DNA from: Haematococcus lacustris
Lineage: Eukaryota; Chlorophyta; Chlorophyceae; Chlamydomonadales; Haematococcaceae
DNA: 64,000 bases
Assembly (NCBI GenBank): GCA_030144725.1
Contig: JASKMD010000036.1
Span: 818,491 to 882,490, forward strand
Reading direction: 5' to 3'
This document shows, piece after piece, positions 44,705 to 55,774 of this stretch. How positions within the stretch are numbered: position 1 is the stretch's first letter; each line of letters starts with the position of its first letter. A program made the translations under genes and the position numbers. The notes beneath the pieces are model-generated. The model searched no databases. It was given only the letters and a program-made list of their open reading frames with translations, and was not told the origin of the DNA.

Positions 44705-45652
44705 GTTAGCCTGATAAGCCCCGCAGCCTGACTTGCACAACTGCACTGACTTGCACGACTGACTTGCACGGCGCACTTTGAAGAAGAAGAAGACTACTCC
44801 GGTATTCACCGGCGTGCATTAAGGGAGGAGCTACCGCCTGGGGCGCGGCCTGCTCCCACCGATCAGGCCAAAAGAGAGGCGACCCCCCTACCCTCCTTCC
44901 CTCTTAGCAGCCCTGAGTCTGTAGCTTGTCTTTGCAATGGAGTGGGCTGTCTCCACCGCGTGTCTTGTTAACTTGTGTAAAAGTTTAGTAGTGTTATCTT
45001 GTGAGACCCCCAAGGCCAGGAGGTGTTGCCGTGTGTGTGCTTCATACGTTATGCCCCCTATGCCCAGGAGGATTGGTCTAATCTCCACCATGTGGTTTTC
45101 CTTGCGTATGGTTTGAGCTAGATGGGTGTGTTGGTTGAGTGCCTTGTCCAGTTGATCCGTCCACCTTGAGTCCGAGCAGTATTTGATTTCTATAATACTG
45201 ACCCGTTTGACGGCTTTGCCACTTTTGTCCGTCCTCATTGTTGGTATCACCATGAGAATGTCTGGTCTGGTGGTGTTTTTGGTTGCTGCTGTCTTCAGTC
45301 CGAGTGCTCGAAGTGTTGTGTGTAGTGTGTCGTTAGGGAGGTCAAGGTCTTCTTTTGCGCCTTTCTCCCAGCTGCCGGTGTCCGCGAAGCTGATGTAGCC
45401 GCCTAGGGTACCCTTGCTTATGGCTTTAGCGATGAGGCGACCGGCCCCGTTATGCCTTTCTTGCACCATCGGTAGTGTCTCGCTGCAGCCCGAGAGGAGG
45501 TGAGTGGCACTGTCGGCTTCCCCGCAGAGTGGGCACCGGTCGTCGGTCGCCCGTTTCCAGCGCATGGCAAGCTTTTGGTTATAGAGCCCGCCGGTACGGT
45601 AGAGAAGGGCGGTTCGTTGCGCGGGTATGGAGATGTTCGTGTCGGTCATCAC
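44705..45652 (-). pseudogene. LINE 3' end: zinc finger and restriction-like endonuclease
   Basis: A minus-strand frame from the LTR boundary at 45652 to the stop at 44888 encodes the end of a non-LTR retrotransposon ORF. It has RTGGLYNQKLAMRW, the CCHC finger CPLCGEADSATHLLSGC, and a PD-(D/E)XK-like nuclease pattern (RPDILMV, then IIEIKYC). Such a nuclease nicks target DNA in RLE-type LINEs. The upstream reverse transcriptase part is absent because chromovirus B/C is inserted here. 44705-44887 is probably its 3' UTR, with ACTTGCAC(A/G)ACTG repeats near its end. Confidence 0.75.
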
Positions 45653-45918
45653 TGTAACGTGCTGAACCACGCTATAAGCCGAGCGATCGTCTGGCGTGTG
45701 ACTGCGAAGAAACTGCCATGGAGCGGAGTTACAGCGAACCTCGTGAGAGGGCTAGGGCTTAGAACGGGGCCCCCTGGAATCGAACCAGTTGTCCTCACAG
45801 CAGAGCTGCTAGGCTTTAACCTGCCCTACTCACTCGGTAAAAGTAATGCGCCCACCTGCGCCCGCCATAGGCAGTACACCAGGTGTCGCGGGCAAAGGGG
45901 AACGGTGTCGCTCAAGGC
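45653..45918 (-). repeat. Truncated 3' LTR of copy B
   Basis: Matches 51523-51788 but lacks the last 11-12 bp (CTCGCCGTTACA in plus-strand reading), where the deletion junction with pol lies. Bases 45648-45652 (ATCAC) are the expected 5-bp target duplication for the B-C block. Confidence 0.92.
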
Positions 45919-47469
45919 AAACTTGCGCACATAATTAGCAGCGCCAAGGAATGACTGTAATCCCTGGAGGGACTGGGGAATAGGCCAGTTAGCAATTGTT
46001 GAGACCTTATCAGGGTCTACAGCAATACCTCCAGAGGTGACCAGATGGCCTAAGAATTTAAGTGTATATCGCATAAACTCACATTTAGATAGTTTAGCAT
46101 ACAACTTATTCTTACGCAGCAGTTCAAATACTTGCTTGAGGTGCAGCAGGTGATCCTGGACTGACCTAGACATGACAAGGATGTCATCCAGATACACCAA
46201 GGCACACTTACCCAGCACAGTAGCAAAGGCGTCGTTCATGACCCGTTGAAATGTAGCTGGAGCGTTGGTCAGTCCAAAGCACAACACCTTGAACTGAAAG
46301 TGACCTTCAGGTGTACGGAAGGCCGTTTTAGGCACATCCTCAGGAGTGATCCTGATCTGGTGGTAACCAGCCTGCAGGTCTAGGGATGAGAAGACTTTGC
46401 AGCCAGACAGCTTGTCAAACAAGTCATCAATGCGAGGCAGTGGGTACTGGTCACGCAGTGTGATCTTGTTGAGCTGCCTATAGTCTATACACATTCTCAG
46501 TTCACCTGACTTCTTCTGAACAAACAGGACAGGAGCTGCATAAGGAGAAGAGCTTGGCTCAATCATACCTTTAGCCAGGAGGTCTTGTATCTGTTGCTTC
46601 AGCTCGTCATGCTCAGGCTTGCTTAGCCTGTACATGGGAGTGGCTGGAGGGCGGTTACCAGGCTCCAGGGGTATTGTATGACCCACTGGGCGCTCTGGTG
46701 GCAAGCCAGTGAGAGGTGTGAACACATCACTGTATTCTGCCAGCAGAGAATCCAACTGAGCTTTGATAACATCAGGGAGACCATGAGGGGTTACCTCAGG
46801 TTCAGGTGTGGCAGAGCCATCAGGGCTGATAACAGCCACAACGGCACGACCGCCTTTTCTCAACCACCTTGCTGCTACCTTGGCAGTAGCCATTGGTACA
46901 GTTGCCTTCATGGCACTGATGAGAAAGGCAGGTGGAGGAGTGACCATGGGTTGCTTGATAGCAGGGACTGCTGCAGGAGGTACTGCAGAGTGACATGGTA
47001 ATTGAACAGAAGGTTCACCTGGGCGGGCCAAAGACAAAGTCTTATGCTCATATGACAGTGTAGCCTGATTGGCAAACAACCAGTCATCACCCAAAAGCAC
47101 ATCATACCCTTTAACAAATCGTGGCATGACAGTCAGCTTGCATCTTGCATCGTGCCCTGGCAGAGACAGAGGTACTGACACAAATCCATTGCAGGACAGT
47201 GACCCATTGTCTGCAAGCAGCCAGGTACGCTCAATGGCATACTTAAGCACAGGCAGATTATTTGCAGCAACAAAGTCTGCACTGATAAAAGAGTGAGTGG
47301 CTCCTGTGTCACACAGAAACATAGCCTGATGGCCATCCACAGTGCCTTCAAAAGAGAAATGCAAAGAGCCACCGTCAGCTGCAGATCCACAGATCAGGGC
47401 AGCAGGCACAGTTGCAGCATCAATCTTCTGTACGCCAGAACAGTTTTGGCTTACTGTCTGGGCAGGTTC
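45919..47469 (-). pseudogene. pol: Pol, protease and reverse transcriptase, truncated (copy B)
   Basis: It follows the gag UAG in the same frame. Protease CDTGATHSFIS, RT motifs [16 protein letters not shown] and YLDD are intact up to ANYVRKF, after which the frame runs into the LTR. No ATG precedes the protease, only a GTG at 47409, so a Gag-Pol fusion by UAG readthrough is the likely route. RNase H and integrase are missing. Confidence 0.92.
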
Positions 47470-48808
47470 CTATTTGCTGGCCTTGGCTGCAGGGCCAGGG
47501 CCACCAGGACCAGGGCCAGAACCAGGGCCAGGCCTGCCACGCTTGCCACTGCCACTACCATCCCTGCTGCTGCCACCCTTCTTGCCACTGCCTGAAGCAG
47601 GCCTCTTAGCTGCTTTTTTAGCTGCGATGGCTTCCTTCAGCTTTCTGACCAGGGTTGAGGTACCCAGCTCACGCTGGGCTTGCTCAGGTGTCAGGCCAGC
47701 TGCCTTCTTTGGGCAGTCAGGCACCCAGTGGCCGTCCAGGCCACACCATAGGCAGTTGGTGGTGGGCGCACTGCTCTGGCCACCGTGATCAGTGGGCGCA
47801 GGAGCAGATGGGCCGGGCCTCGATGGGCCACCAACCTCACGGCGCAAGGCCGCTACCTGTGGAACAGGAGGGGCAGTCTTTTTGGGAGGGGGAGGAGGCA
47901 TGGCATTGCCAGCACAGGCAACGATGGCCTTATGGTTTTGAATAGATATTTTAATAACATCATCAAGGGTAGGATTAGTCAAGGCCAGAAGGTCCTTGGT
48001 AACTGGGGTGCGAAGGTCAGCTGCTAGGCCACGCATGAATGCGGATACCATCATAGCATTATCCATGCACATGGTACCAGCTAAAATAAAGGTATTCCTG
48101 AAGTCAGTGACATATGACTGTAAGGAAGTACCAGGTTTCATGGACAGGTTATGTCCAGATAGCAGCTTCTGACGAGCCGAATCAATATCTTTAAATAGAT
48201 CTTCACCAGTATATTGTATAAATTGTTCTTTAAGAACAGACCAGGTAGGGTAAGCCCCATTGGTGATTGCACATGTATCTCTTATGGATTGAAACCATAA
48301 GTCCCTTGCTCGACCGGTTAGGTACGAGGGGAAGAGGGCAGCAGGGTCAAATCCTTGCAAGGAGCAGTACAGCTCATAGTCCTCTAGAAATGTGACGGCA
48401 CGACGGCCAGATGCAACGCTATTATCAGACCATTTATCAGGAGGGGGTAACCCTTTCTTGTAAGATGGATGCTGATTATAATTAGGCATATACATCATAG
48501 GTGCTCCAGCAGAAGCAGAGGAATGAGGGGCTGTGAAGCCAGGTGGCAGGTTAACATCAGCATGTGCTCTCATATGCATGTCAGTGTACCAGTGAGGAAT
48601 CTCAACTGGTCTACCATGCTCATCATACAGTTTGGGCGTGGCTACTCCAGGGTCACTGGTGGCACGGGTGGTCTGCCGGGGAAGATTCCCACGTGGCAGC
48701 ACATACCCAAACGGGCTTTCACCATGTCTGGTAGGAGTACAAAACTCCCTTTCAGGCATACCAAACGTATGAGGTGCAGCAGGCGGGTCACTACGAGGTG
48801 CATGCATA
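47470..48808 (-). CDS. gag: Gag, C-terminal two thirds (copy B)
   Basis: Continues Gag after the Tc1-like insertion (HMHAPRSDPPAAPHTFGMPE onward) through the capsid-like region, the CCHC knuckle CLWCGLDGHWVPDC and a basic Gly/Pro/Lys tail ending PAAKASK, then TAG at 47472-47470. Removing the insertion joins this to 50364-51466 in frame, giving 814 codons including the stop. Confidence 0.92.
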
Positions 48809-50361
48809 CACAGTAAAGCACATAATTTGAACAGGCCTGATTTGACCGTTCTATCAAATTTGCCCTTACACACGCACGCTTCCTTTCATGCACGGTCGTT
48901 GGAGGTTGTGAGGGTGGTGCAAATCGATTCGGGGAGGATCATCGCGTTGTGTCGGTTGAGATGTGGCTGTCGCCGGTTACGCCCATTTGAACCTTCCCGG
49001 TTGTTAAGGTCCCGGGTGCACTGGCGCGACGACTTATCCGTGCGAGCGCGGCCCCAATAGACACCTTGGTGGGAGCCCGATGTATCACACTTGGTGCGCT
49101 TCGGTCTACTGCTACCCTTTGGCCGAGTCCTTGCGTCGAAAGTACTCTTTCTAAGCGCTCCTGTCATTTTACTGGCCTCATGTGCCCAGGTCCCACCGCA
49201 CACCACCAGCCCCCATGGCCAAACCGACCACTGGTGGTTCTCGGCAGTCCAGCTTGGCTCTATACAGCGCAGGCGAGAGGGCCAGAAGGCTCTTGGCAGC
49301 TGCTAATGCTGACTTGAAGGTCAAGAGCATCCGGCCACAGCCATACATGGCAGCTGTGGCCTGGGAACATAGCGTTTCATGTGCCACCCTCTACAGAGTC
49401 ATCAAGAGGGATGGGGTGATTGCGAAACGTGGGTGCCCAACAACTCTGTCAGCTGTGGAAGAGAAGCAGTTGCGGGACTTGGTAGTGAGGGGCTAGCAGC
49501 AGGGTGCGGGTGTCACCACGACAGCATTGCTTGCAGCCATGAGGACAACGCAATGGGTCACGGAGCGCAAGAGCAAAGTGGAAAAGCCCCTTGGAACAAA
49601 TTGGCGTCACTCGGAATTTAGTTATAATTAGTTATGTGAAGCATACAAACATAAATCGATAACAATTTATGTGAAGCATACAAACATAAATTGAGAAGAG
49701 CGTGCATTCAAGAAAAGTGGTTTATACCCCCATAGCAATGATAGCATGCTAGCAGCAGCAGCAACCAACATGGAGGGTGGCAAGCAGCAACCAGCATACA
49801 AACCCTAGAACCCTTGGCCGTTGATGACGCAATGTTGCGTGTTGCAGCTCAACGATCAGCCCAACCGCAGCCCAGCTTACGTTTCCCAGCAGAGGGTAGG
49901 TTCTGTTTCAAGCATGAGGTGGTTGCTGAGGCAGCCAAGAAAGCAGCCAAGGCCAGGAAGGGATCTTGCATGTAGCATGCTTGCATGTGCATGTGCACAA
50001 CTTCAAGTGCCTGTGGACTGCTACCGGGTAATGTTTTTGACCAGCTGCTGGCCTTGCTAGGGGCAGTGGGATGGGTAGCCGCATCTACAAAAGTTTTGGT
50101 ACCAGTCTTTGTGTAGGTGGATAGGGGCGACGGCATGTTCACATTAGAGGACTTTAAATGCAAAGCTGGATTTTTGGGGGTAGGGTACTAAAACATGTGA
50201 TAACTTGGCAGCTAGTAGGCATAAGGAGACAATGAAAGGCACAGTGGAGAGGTGCTATAAAGAGCTACACGGCTATGTGCTTGGCTTTCACAATGGTACT
50301 GGAATGAAGTGGCACGGGGCCTTAAACATTAAAAGATGTTCAAATTAGAAACCTTACTGTG
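48809..50361. mobile_element. Tc1/mariner-like element, 1.55 kb, inserted in gag of copy B
   Basis: Ends CACAGTAAAGCAC and, reverse-complemented from the right, CACAGTAAGGTTTC, with shared TAATTTGAACA further in. The TA dinucleotide is duplicated at 48807-48808 and 50362-50363, and excision restores the uninterrupted gag of copy C. TA duplication and size fit Tc1/mariner. Only an N-terminal helix-turn-helix-like piece of a transposase is visible, so it is probably dead or non-autonomous. Confidence 0.9.
49182..49621 (+). pseudogene. Transposase N-terminal fragment, helix-turn-helix type
   Basis: Frame with AVAWEHSVSCATLYRVIKRD and CPTTLSAVEEKQLRDLVV, the pattern of an HTH followed by the G-(R)-P-x-x-L-S linker of Tc1/pogo-like transposases. 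A TAG at 49494-49496 interrupts it, with the frame continuing to 49621. No DDE catalytic region was found. A separate short frame at 49840-49975 (RFPAEGRFCFKHEVVAEAAK) is not assigned. Confidence 0.5.
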
Positions 50362-50363
50362 TA

Positions 50364-51466
50364 TGACCAGGCATTAGATTACTGAAATCAGAAGGCCTGC
50401 CACATCTCATAGCCACATCAGTATGCAGTACTGCACCGGCATTATGGGTAGTACGGTAGTCATTAAGACGCGGCGTATATGCACCAGGATTAGTAGGGGA
50501 CCTGTTAGGACCACCTGTACTGGGGACAGCACCATTAACAGGATAAGTAGAAGGCATACGAGGGCCCCTTGTATCTGTAATAGCATGTCCACCAGCATAA
50601 CCAGCAGCTCTAAAAGCTGATATACGTTGTGCAGCACGAGCAGATGCTGCAACATCAACCTGAACAGGCTGTGTAAAGTTTGCAGTAGGCCTCAAAGTAC
50701 CAGGACTGGCAAATGACATCGGTCGGGCTGCAGTCAGAGGACTAGGACCTCTTACCGTGTTTTGAGCCGCAGCTACGTTGCCTTCCAGGGTATCCAGGCG
50801 CTGTTGCACAGACGAAAGAGCAGCATTGCGTTGCGCCAGAGCAGCCACCAGCTCACGGTTGCGCTGTTCCAGCTGGTCCACACGCGTTGGCTCAGGGTCG
50901 TCCTCTTCATCCTCATCATAATCAGAGGGATCGGGGTCTGGCGACGGGGTCTGGCGCCTAGTCCGCAGACGGGACGGGCCAGGAGCACCAGGATCTGGCG
51001 AAGGACCAGGATTGGTCGCGGGGGAAACCCCAGGAATGTAGACAGGAGCTTCACCAAGATTGGTGGCCGGGGGAACACCAGGATTGGTGGCAGGTGCGTT
51101 GACTGCACCGCCAGGAAGGAATTCAGGGGCAAGCCCTGCTCCTTCCTCAGGAGCGAGATCCTGACCAGGGGCAGGCTCTGTGGCAGCGGGAGGATCCCCA
51201 GCAGGAGGAGCTTCGCCAGGAGCGCCACCTGGAATCCGCGCAGAGCGAGGAACAGGAGGACCCATTTGCAGGACAACGCCGTTGCCATCAATTACCACAG
51301 ATCCGGGCATTGCACCAGCGTGGTCCTGAGGAGGCGGAGGCGCTGGCAGGGGCTCAACTCCTGGGGGCAAAGTCGGCCCGTTCTGGTTCAGAGGAATCTG
51401 ATGGACCATCGAGTTGTGGTAATCCTCAACAGTCGGTATATAGCGGATGCGTTGATAGCGAACCAT
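50364..51466 (-). CDS. gag: Gag, N-terminal part with start codon (copy B)
   Basis: It starts at ATG 51466 (MVRYQRIRYIPTVEDY), 57 bp after the LTR. A long Pro/Gly/Ala-rich region follows, with an acidic stretch DYDEDEEDDPEPTRVDQLEQ and a coiled-coil-like run LEQRNRELVAALAQRN. It ends at NLMPGH, where the Tc1-like element is inserted. This is the only complete Gag N-terminus in the window. Confidence 0.9.
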
Positions 51467-51504
51467 AACCGAGGGCTGAGGGACAGGCTTGCAGTCAGAC
51501 GCTA

Positions 51505-51520
51505 GTCTGGTCGGAAACCA
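51505..51520 (-). promoter_or_regulatory. Putative tRNA primer-binding site
   Basis: Sense sequence TGGTTTCCGACCAGAC begins 2 nt after the LTR end and starts with TGG, complementary to the CCA tail of a tRNA. I cannot say which tRNA; it is not the common initiator-Met type TGGTATCAGAGC. Confidence 0.6.
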
Positions 51521-51522
51521 TC

Positions 51523-51799
51523 TGTAACGTGCTGAACCACGCTATAAGCCGAGCGATCGTCTGGCGTGTGACTGCGAAGAAACTGCCATGGAGCGGAGTT
51601 ACAGCGAACCTCGTGAGAGGGCTAGGGCTTAGAACGGGGCCCCCTGGAATCGAACCAGTTGTCCTCACAGCAGAGCTGCTAGGCTTTAACCTGCCCTACT
51701 CACTCGGTAAAAGTAATGCGCCCACCTGCGCCCGCCATAGGCAGTACACCAGGTGTCGCGGGCAAAGGGGAACGGTGTCGCTCAAGGCTCGCCGTTACA
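51523..51799 (-). repeat. Complete LTR shared by copies B and C, 277 bp
   Basis: In element sense it starts TGTAACGGCGAGCC and ends GTTCAGCACGTTACA, with perfect 7-bp inverted ends TGTAACG/CGTTACA. It is at once the 3' LTR of C (polypurine tract at 51800-51812) and the 5' LTR of B (primer site at 51505-51520). Confidence 0.95.
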
Positions 51800-52029
51800 T
51801 TCACCCCCCCCAGAAGAGGTCCGTTCCGCCCAAGGAGATCCAAGGACTCGCAGCCAATACTGCTTGTTGGGGCTAGTGTGAGCCATGATTGGTTAACACA
51901 CATAATAGCCAGGAGCATGATAGCTCAGGTGCAAGAATGCAACCTTCCAGCCAGAGGGCTGCTCACACACATAGCACAACCCATTGCACACCACAGCACT
52001 TCAGCAGGAACACCTAATAGGCTGGGTCT

Positions 52030-53175
52030 TCACTTGAGACAGTGGATGGCGTTGTACTCAGCCAGAAGCTTGTCACAGCCAGTCAGGTTGGCTCGTGGCT
52101 CCCAGGTATTGAAGGAGGCGTCATAGCCCTCCCACTGGACCAGGAACTCTCCAGCCTTTCCTGCACGGACGTATCTGTGGTCGAGCAGACGCTCAACATA
52201 GTACACAGGAGTCTCATCCATCCATTCCACAGGAGGAGGCATGATGCCCACGTCACTGCCAGAGTACTTCTTGAGCAGTGACACATGGAAGACAGGGTGC
52301 AGCCTGCTCATGTTGGCAGGCAGAGTGAGTCTGTAGGCATTGGCATTGATCTTAGCCTCAACCACGAAGGGTCCCACATAACGTGGCACAAACTTGCGGA
52401 CCTTGCCTGTCTTAATACGCAGGTTCCTGGTGCTCAGCAAGACCTGTGCACCCACCTCAAACTCCATGTCTTTCAGACCAGTGTCAGCATGACGCTTGTA
52501 CCTGGCCTGAGCATCAGCCATGTGCCGCCTTGCATGGGCAACACCTTCTTTCCACCAAGTGGCAAAGGCATGGGCAGAGGGACAGCGGCCGCCATCAGGC
52601 AGGTCACGCAGTCCAGGAGTGACAGGGCTCTGGCCTGTGTTGAGGAAGAAGGGCGTGGAGTGTATAGACTCCTGCCATGAGTTGTTGACAGCAAACTCAG
52701 CCAAGGCAAGGTGATCAGGCCAGTCAGCCTGAGTGGGAGAGATGTAATGACGAAGCATTTCCTCAAGTACACGATTGTACCTCTCAGTCTGGCCATCACT
52801 CTGTGGCCTGTAGGCAGTAGACATATTAGTCTTCATACCCAGCAGCTTTTTAACAGCATGCCAGAACTTATTATTAAAGTGTGCACCACGATCGGTGAGT
52901 ACTTCGGCCGGAAGACCGTGTAACCTGAATACATTGTTAATGAACAGCCGAGTGAAGGCCATGGCATTCATGGCCTCCTTGCAGGGCACAAAGTGCACCA
53001 TTTTGCTCAGGCGGTCAACAATGACACAGATGGCATCATAGCCATGGGTCCCAGTAGGCAGCTTGGTCACAAGGTCCATAGACACATGTTCCCACCGATA
53101 CCCTGGGACAGTCAGGGGTCTCAACAGACCACCTGGCTTAGAGTTGGAGGACTTATCGCGTTGACACGCATCACA
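52030..53175 (-). CDS. pol: Integrase, GPY/F module and chromodomain (copy C)
   Basis: It opens in a different frame from RT with CDACQRDKSSNSKPGGLL, the second half of the HHCC zinc finger. The DDE core follows: SMDLVTKLP, LTDRGAHF, RVLEEMLRHY. Then come the GPF segment and the C-terminal chromodomain VQWEGYDASFNTWEP. There is no ATG at the start. The frame opens only 9 nt upstream of the RT-frame stop, so translation would need recoding within AGGGACATG, or the element carries a 2-bp loss. Product: nuclear DNA integration enzyme. Confidence 0.9.
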   Translation of the reverse strand, partial: CDACQRDKSSNSKPGGLLRPLTVPGYRWEHVSMDLVTKLPTGTHGYDAICVIVDRLSKMVHFVPCKEAMNAMAFTRLFINNVFRLHGLPAEVLTDRGAHFNNKFWHAVKKLLGMKTNMSTAYRPQSDGQTERYNRVLEEMLRHYISPTQADWPDHLALAEFAVNNSWQESIHSTPFFLNTGQSPVTPGLRDLPDGGRCPSAHAFATWWKEGVAHARRHMADAQARYKRHADTGLKDMEFEVGAQVLLSTRNLRIKTGKVRKFVPRYVGPFVVEAKINANAYRLTLPANMSRLHPVFHVSLLKKYSGSDVGIMPPPVEWMDETPVYYVERLLDHRYVRAGKAGEFLVQWEGYDASFNTWEPRANLTGCDKLLAEYNAIHCLK

Positions 53176-55774
53176 TGTCCCTCACATCAGCACGCACAGT
53201 GTTCCACCAGAATACACGTGTGACACGCTCTAGGGTTTTGGTCATTCCCACATGGCCAGCATAGGCAGCATCATGCATCTCGTGCAGAATGTGCTCACGC
53301 AGTTCAGGCACATTGGGGACCACCACTAAGTCCTTACCAGAGATCCGCCAGAGACCATCGGTGTCCTGGTACATTCCAGAATGATCAGCTCCAGCAGTAA
53401 ACGCCGGGTCCTGCTGGTATCCAAGGGTCAGTTGATCAGAAAGTCCCATAGGAGCAGCTGGAGCCGCAGGATACTGCGCTGTCTCAATCTGTGTAACAGG
53501 GGTCTCAGACCCTATCGGGTCCAACATGGCTTCAACACACGTGGTATCTTTCTCAAATTGTGACAGAGCAAGGGGGGATTTCGCATCAATGGCAGCCGGG
53601 GCAGCGGCACGAAGGCCAGCCTCACGAGCTCCCCCCCCCTCCAAAGAAAGCTTGGCCTGCCTCCTGGTGGTGACAGCACACACCGAGACACTTTCTGGAG
53701 AATCGTGCACAATCCGGGACAAAGGGTCTGCAGGGTTCACAGTGCCGGCAATATGCACAAGACTGTATGAGAACCTGCTCATGAACTCCATCCACCGAGC
53801 CTGGCGCCTAGATAGCACTTTCTGGGTAGGCAAAGCAACCAGGGGTTGGTGATCAGTGAACAGAGTGAATGGCACGCCCTCTAAGTAGCAGCGCCATTCT
53901 TTGCATGCTGTGACTAAGGAGAGGAACTCCTGTTCACCAGTGGTGTAGTTGATCTCAGCAGGTGATAGCTTACGGCTTAGATAAGCCAATGGATAGCCAT
54001 CCTGCATGAGGACTGCACCCAGTCCCTGAAGGGACGCATCACAGTAAACCTGGAACGGTTTGGTGTGATCGGGTAGTCTCAGCATGGGTACTGCAGCGAT
54101 GGCAGCTTTGAGAGCATTGAATGCTGTCAAAGGTACCTCAGGCCAGTCATGCCATGGAAAGGACAGACCGCCTTTACCACAAAGATTTGTGAGAGGTGCA
54201 GCAATATTGCTGAAATTACAGACAAACTTGCGCACATAATTAGCAGCGCCAAGGAATGACTGTAATCCCTGGAGGGACTGGGGAATAGGCCAGTTAGCAA
54301 TTGTTGAGACCTTATCAGGGTCTACAGCAATACCTCCAGAGGTGACCAGATGGCCTAAGAATTTAAGTGTATATCGCATAAACTCACATTTAGATAGTTT
54401 AGCATACAACTTATTCTTACGCAGCAGTTCAAATACTTGCTTGAGGTGCAGCAGGTGATCCTGGACTGACCTAGACATGACAAGGATGTCATCCAGATAC
54501 ACCAAGGCACACTTACCCAGCACAGTAGCAAAGGCGTCGTTCATGACCCGTTGAAATGTAGCTGGAGCGTTGGTCAGTCCAAAGCACAACACCTTGAACT
54601 GAAAGTGACCTTCAGGTGTACGGAAGGCCGTTTTAGGCACATCCTCAGGAGTGATCCTGATCTGGTGGTAACCAGCCTGCAGGTCTAGGGATGAGAAGAC
54701 TTTGCAGCCAGACAGCTTGTCAAACAAGTCATCAATGCGAGGCAGTGGGTACTGGTCACGCAGTGTGATCTTGTTGAGCTGCCTATAGTCTATACACATT
54801 CTCAGTTCACCTGACTTCTTCTGAACAAACAGGACAGGAGCTGCATAAGGAGAAGAGCTTGGCTCAATCATACCTTTAGCCAGGAGGTCTTGTATCTGTT
54901 GCTTCAGCTCGTCATGCTCAGGCTTGCTTAGCCTGTACATGGGAGTGGCTAGAGGGCGGTTACCAGGCTCCAGGGGTATTGTATGACCCACTGGGCGCTC
55001 TGGTGGCAAGCCAGTGAGAGGTGTGAACACATCACTGTATTCTGCCAGCAGAGAATCCAACTGAGCTTTGATAACATCAGGGAGACCATGAGGGGTTACC
55101 TCAGGTTCAGGTGTGGCAGAGCCATCAGGGCTGATAACAGCCACAACGGCACGACCGCCTTTTCTCAACCACCTTGCTGCTACCTTGGCAGTAGCCATTG
55201 GTACAGTTGCCTTCATGGCACTGATGAGAAAGGCAGGTGGAGGAGTGACCATGGGTTGCTTGATAGCAGGGACTGCTGCAGGAGGTACTGCAGAGTGACA
55301 TGGTAATTGAACAGAAGGTTCACCTGGGCGGGCCAAAGACAAAGTCTTATGCTCATATGACAGTGTAGCCTGATTGGCAAACAACCAGTCATCACCCAAA
55401 AGCACATCATACCCTTTAACAAATCGTGGCATGACAGTCAGCTTGCATCTTGCATCGTGCCCTGGCAGAGACAGAGGTACTGACACAAATCCATTGCAGG
55501 ACAGTGACCCATTGTCTGCAAGCAGCCAGGTACGCTCAATGGCATACTTAAGCACAGGCAGATTATTTGCAGCAACAAAGTCTGCACTGATAAAAGAGTG
55601 AGTGGCTCCTGTGTCACACAGAAACATAGCCTGATGGCCATCCACAGTGCCTTCAAAAGAGAAATGCAAAGAGCCACCGTCAGCTGCAGATCCACAGATC
55701 AGGGCAGCAGGCACAGTTGCAGCATCAATCTTCTGTACGCCAGAACAGTTTTGGCTTACTGTCTGGGCAGGTTC
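53171..55774 (-). CDS. pol: Pol: protease, reverse transcriptase, RNase H (copy C)
   Basis: 867 codons open in the gag frame after its UAG. Retropepsin [38 protein letters not shown] and YLDDILVMS, RNase H YCDASLQGLGAVLMQDGYPL and TDHQPL, then the HH half of the integrase finger (HDAAYAGHVG). Ends VRADVRDM-TGA at 53171. The first possible start is a GTG at 55714, so expression probably depends on UAG readthrough. It converts element RNA to DNA in the cytoplasmic particle. Confidence 0.93.
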   Translation of the reverse strand, partial: EPAQTVSQNCSGVQKIDAATVPAALICGSAADGGSLHFSFEGTVDGHQAMFLCDTGATHSFISADFVAANNLPVLKYAIERTWLLADNGSLSCNGFVSVPLSLPGHDARCKLTVMPRFVKGYDVLLGDDWLFANQATLSYEHKTLSLARPGEPSVQLPCHSAVPPAAVPAIKQPMVTPPPAFLISAMKATVPMATAKVAARWLRKGGRAVVAVISPDGSATPEPEVTPHGLPDVIKAQLDSLLAEYSDVFTPLTGLPPERPVGHTIPLEPGNRPLATPMYRLSKPEHDELKQQIQDLLAKGMIEPSSSPYAAPVLFVQKKSGELRMCIDYRQLNKITLRDQYPLPRIDDLFDKLSGCKVFSSLDLQAGYHQIRITPEDVPKTAFRTPEGHFQFKVLCFGLTNAPATFQRVMNDAFATVLGKCALVYLDDILVMSRSVQDHLLHLKQVFELLRKNKLYAKLSKCEFMRYTLKFLGHLVTSGGIAVDPDKVSTIANWPIPQSLQGLQSFLGAANYVRKFVCNFSNIAAPLTNLCGKGGLSFPWHDWPEVPLTAFNALKAAIAAVPMLRLPDHTKPFQVYCDASLQGLGAVLMQDGYPLAYLSRKLSPAEINYTTGEQEFLSLVTACKEWRCYLEGVPFTLFTDHQPLVALPTQKVLSRRQARWMEFMSRFSYSLVHIAGTVNPADPLSRIVHDSPESVSVCAVTTRRQAKLSLEGGGAREAGLRAAAPAAIDAKSPLALSQFEKDTTCVEAMLDPIGSETPVTQIETAQYPAAPAAPMGLSDQLTLGYQQDPAFTAGADHSGMYQDTDGLWRISGKDLVVVPNVPELREHILHEMHDAAYAGHVGMTKTLERVTRVFWWNTVRADVRDM

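Larger units (their letters stand above)
45653..51799 (-). mobile_element. Chromovirus copy B, deleted in pol, sharing its 5' LTR with copy C
   Basis: Order on the minus strand: LTR 51799-51523, primer site, gag 51466 onward, Tc1-like insertion, rest of gag, UAG, pol to 45919, then 3' LTR 45918-45653. The 3' LTR lacks its first 12 bp, because a deletion joins the codons for NYVRKF directly to the CCTTGAGCGACACC part of the LTR. RT connection, RNase H, integrase and chromodomain are lost, so B is not autonomous. Where they overlap, B and C differ by only a few residues. Confidence 0.92.

Noticed and set aside
49840..49975. Second exon of the Tc1-like transposase
   Set aside because: A 40-codon frame is open after an AG, but it shows no DDE motif or recognisable similarity, so it is left unassigned.
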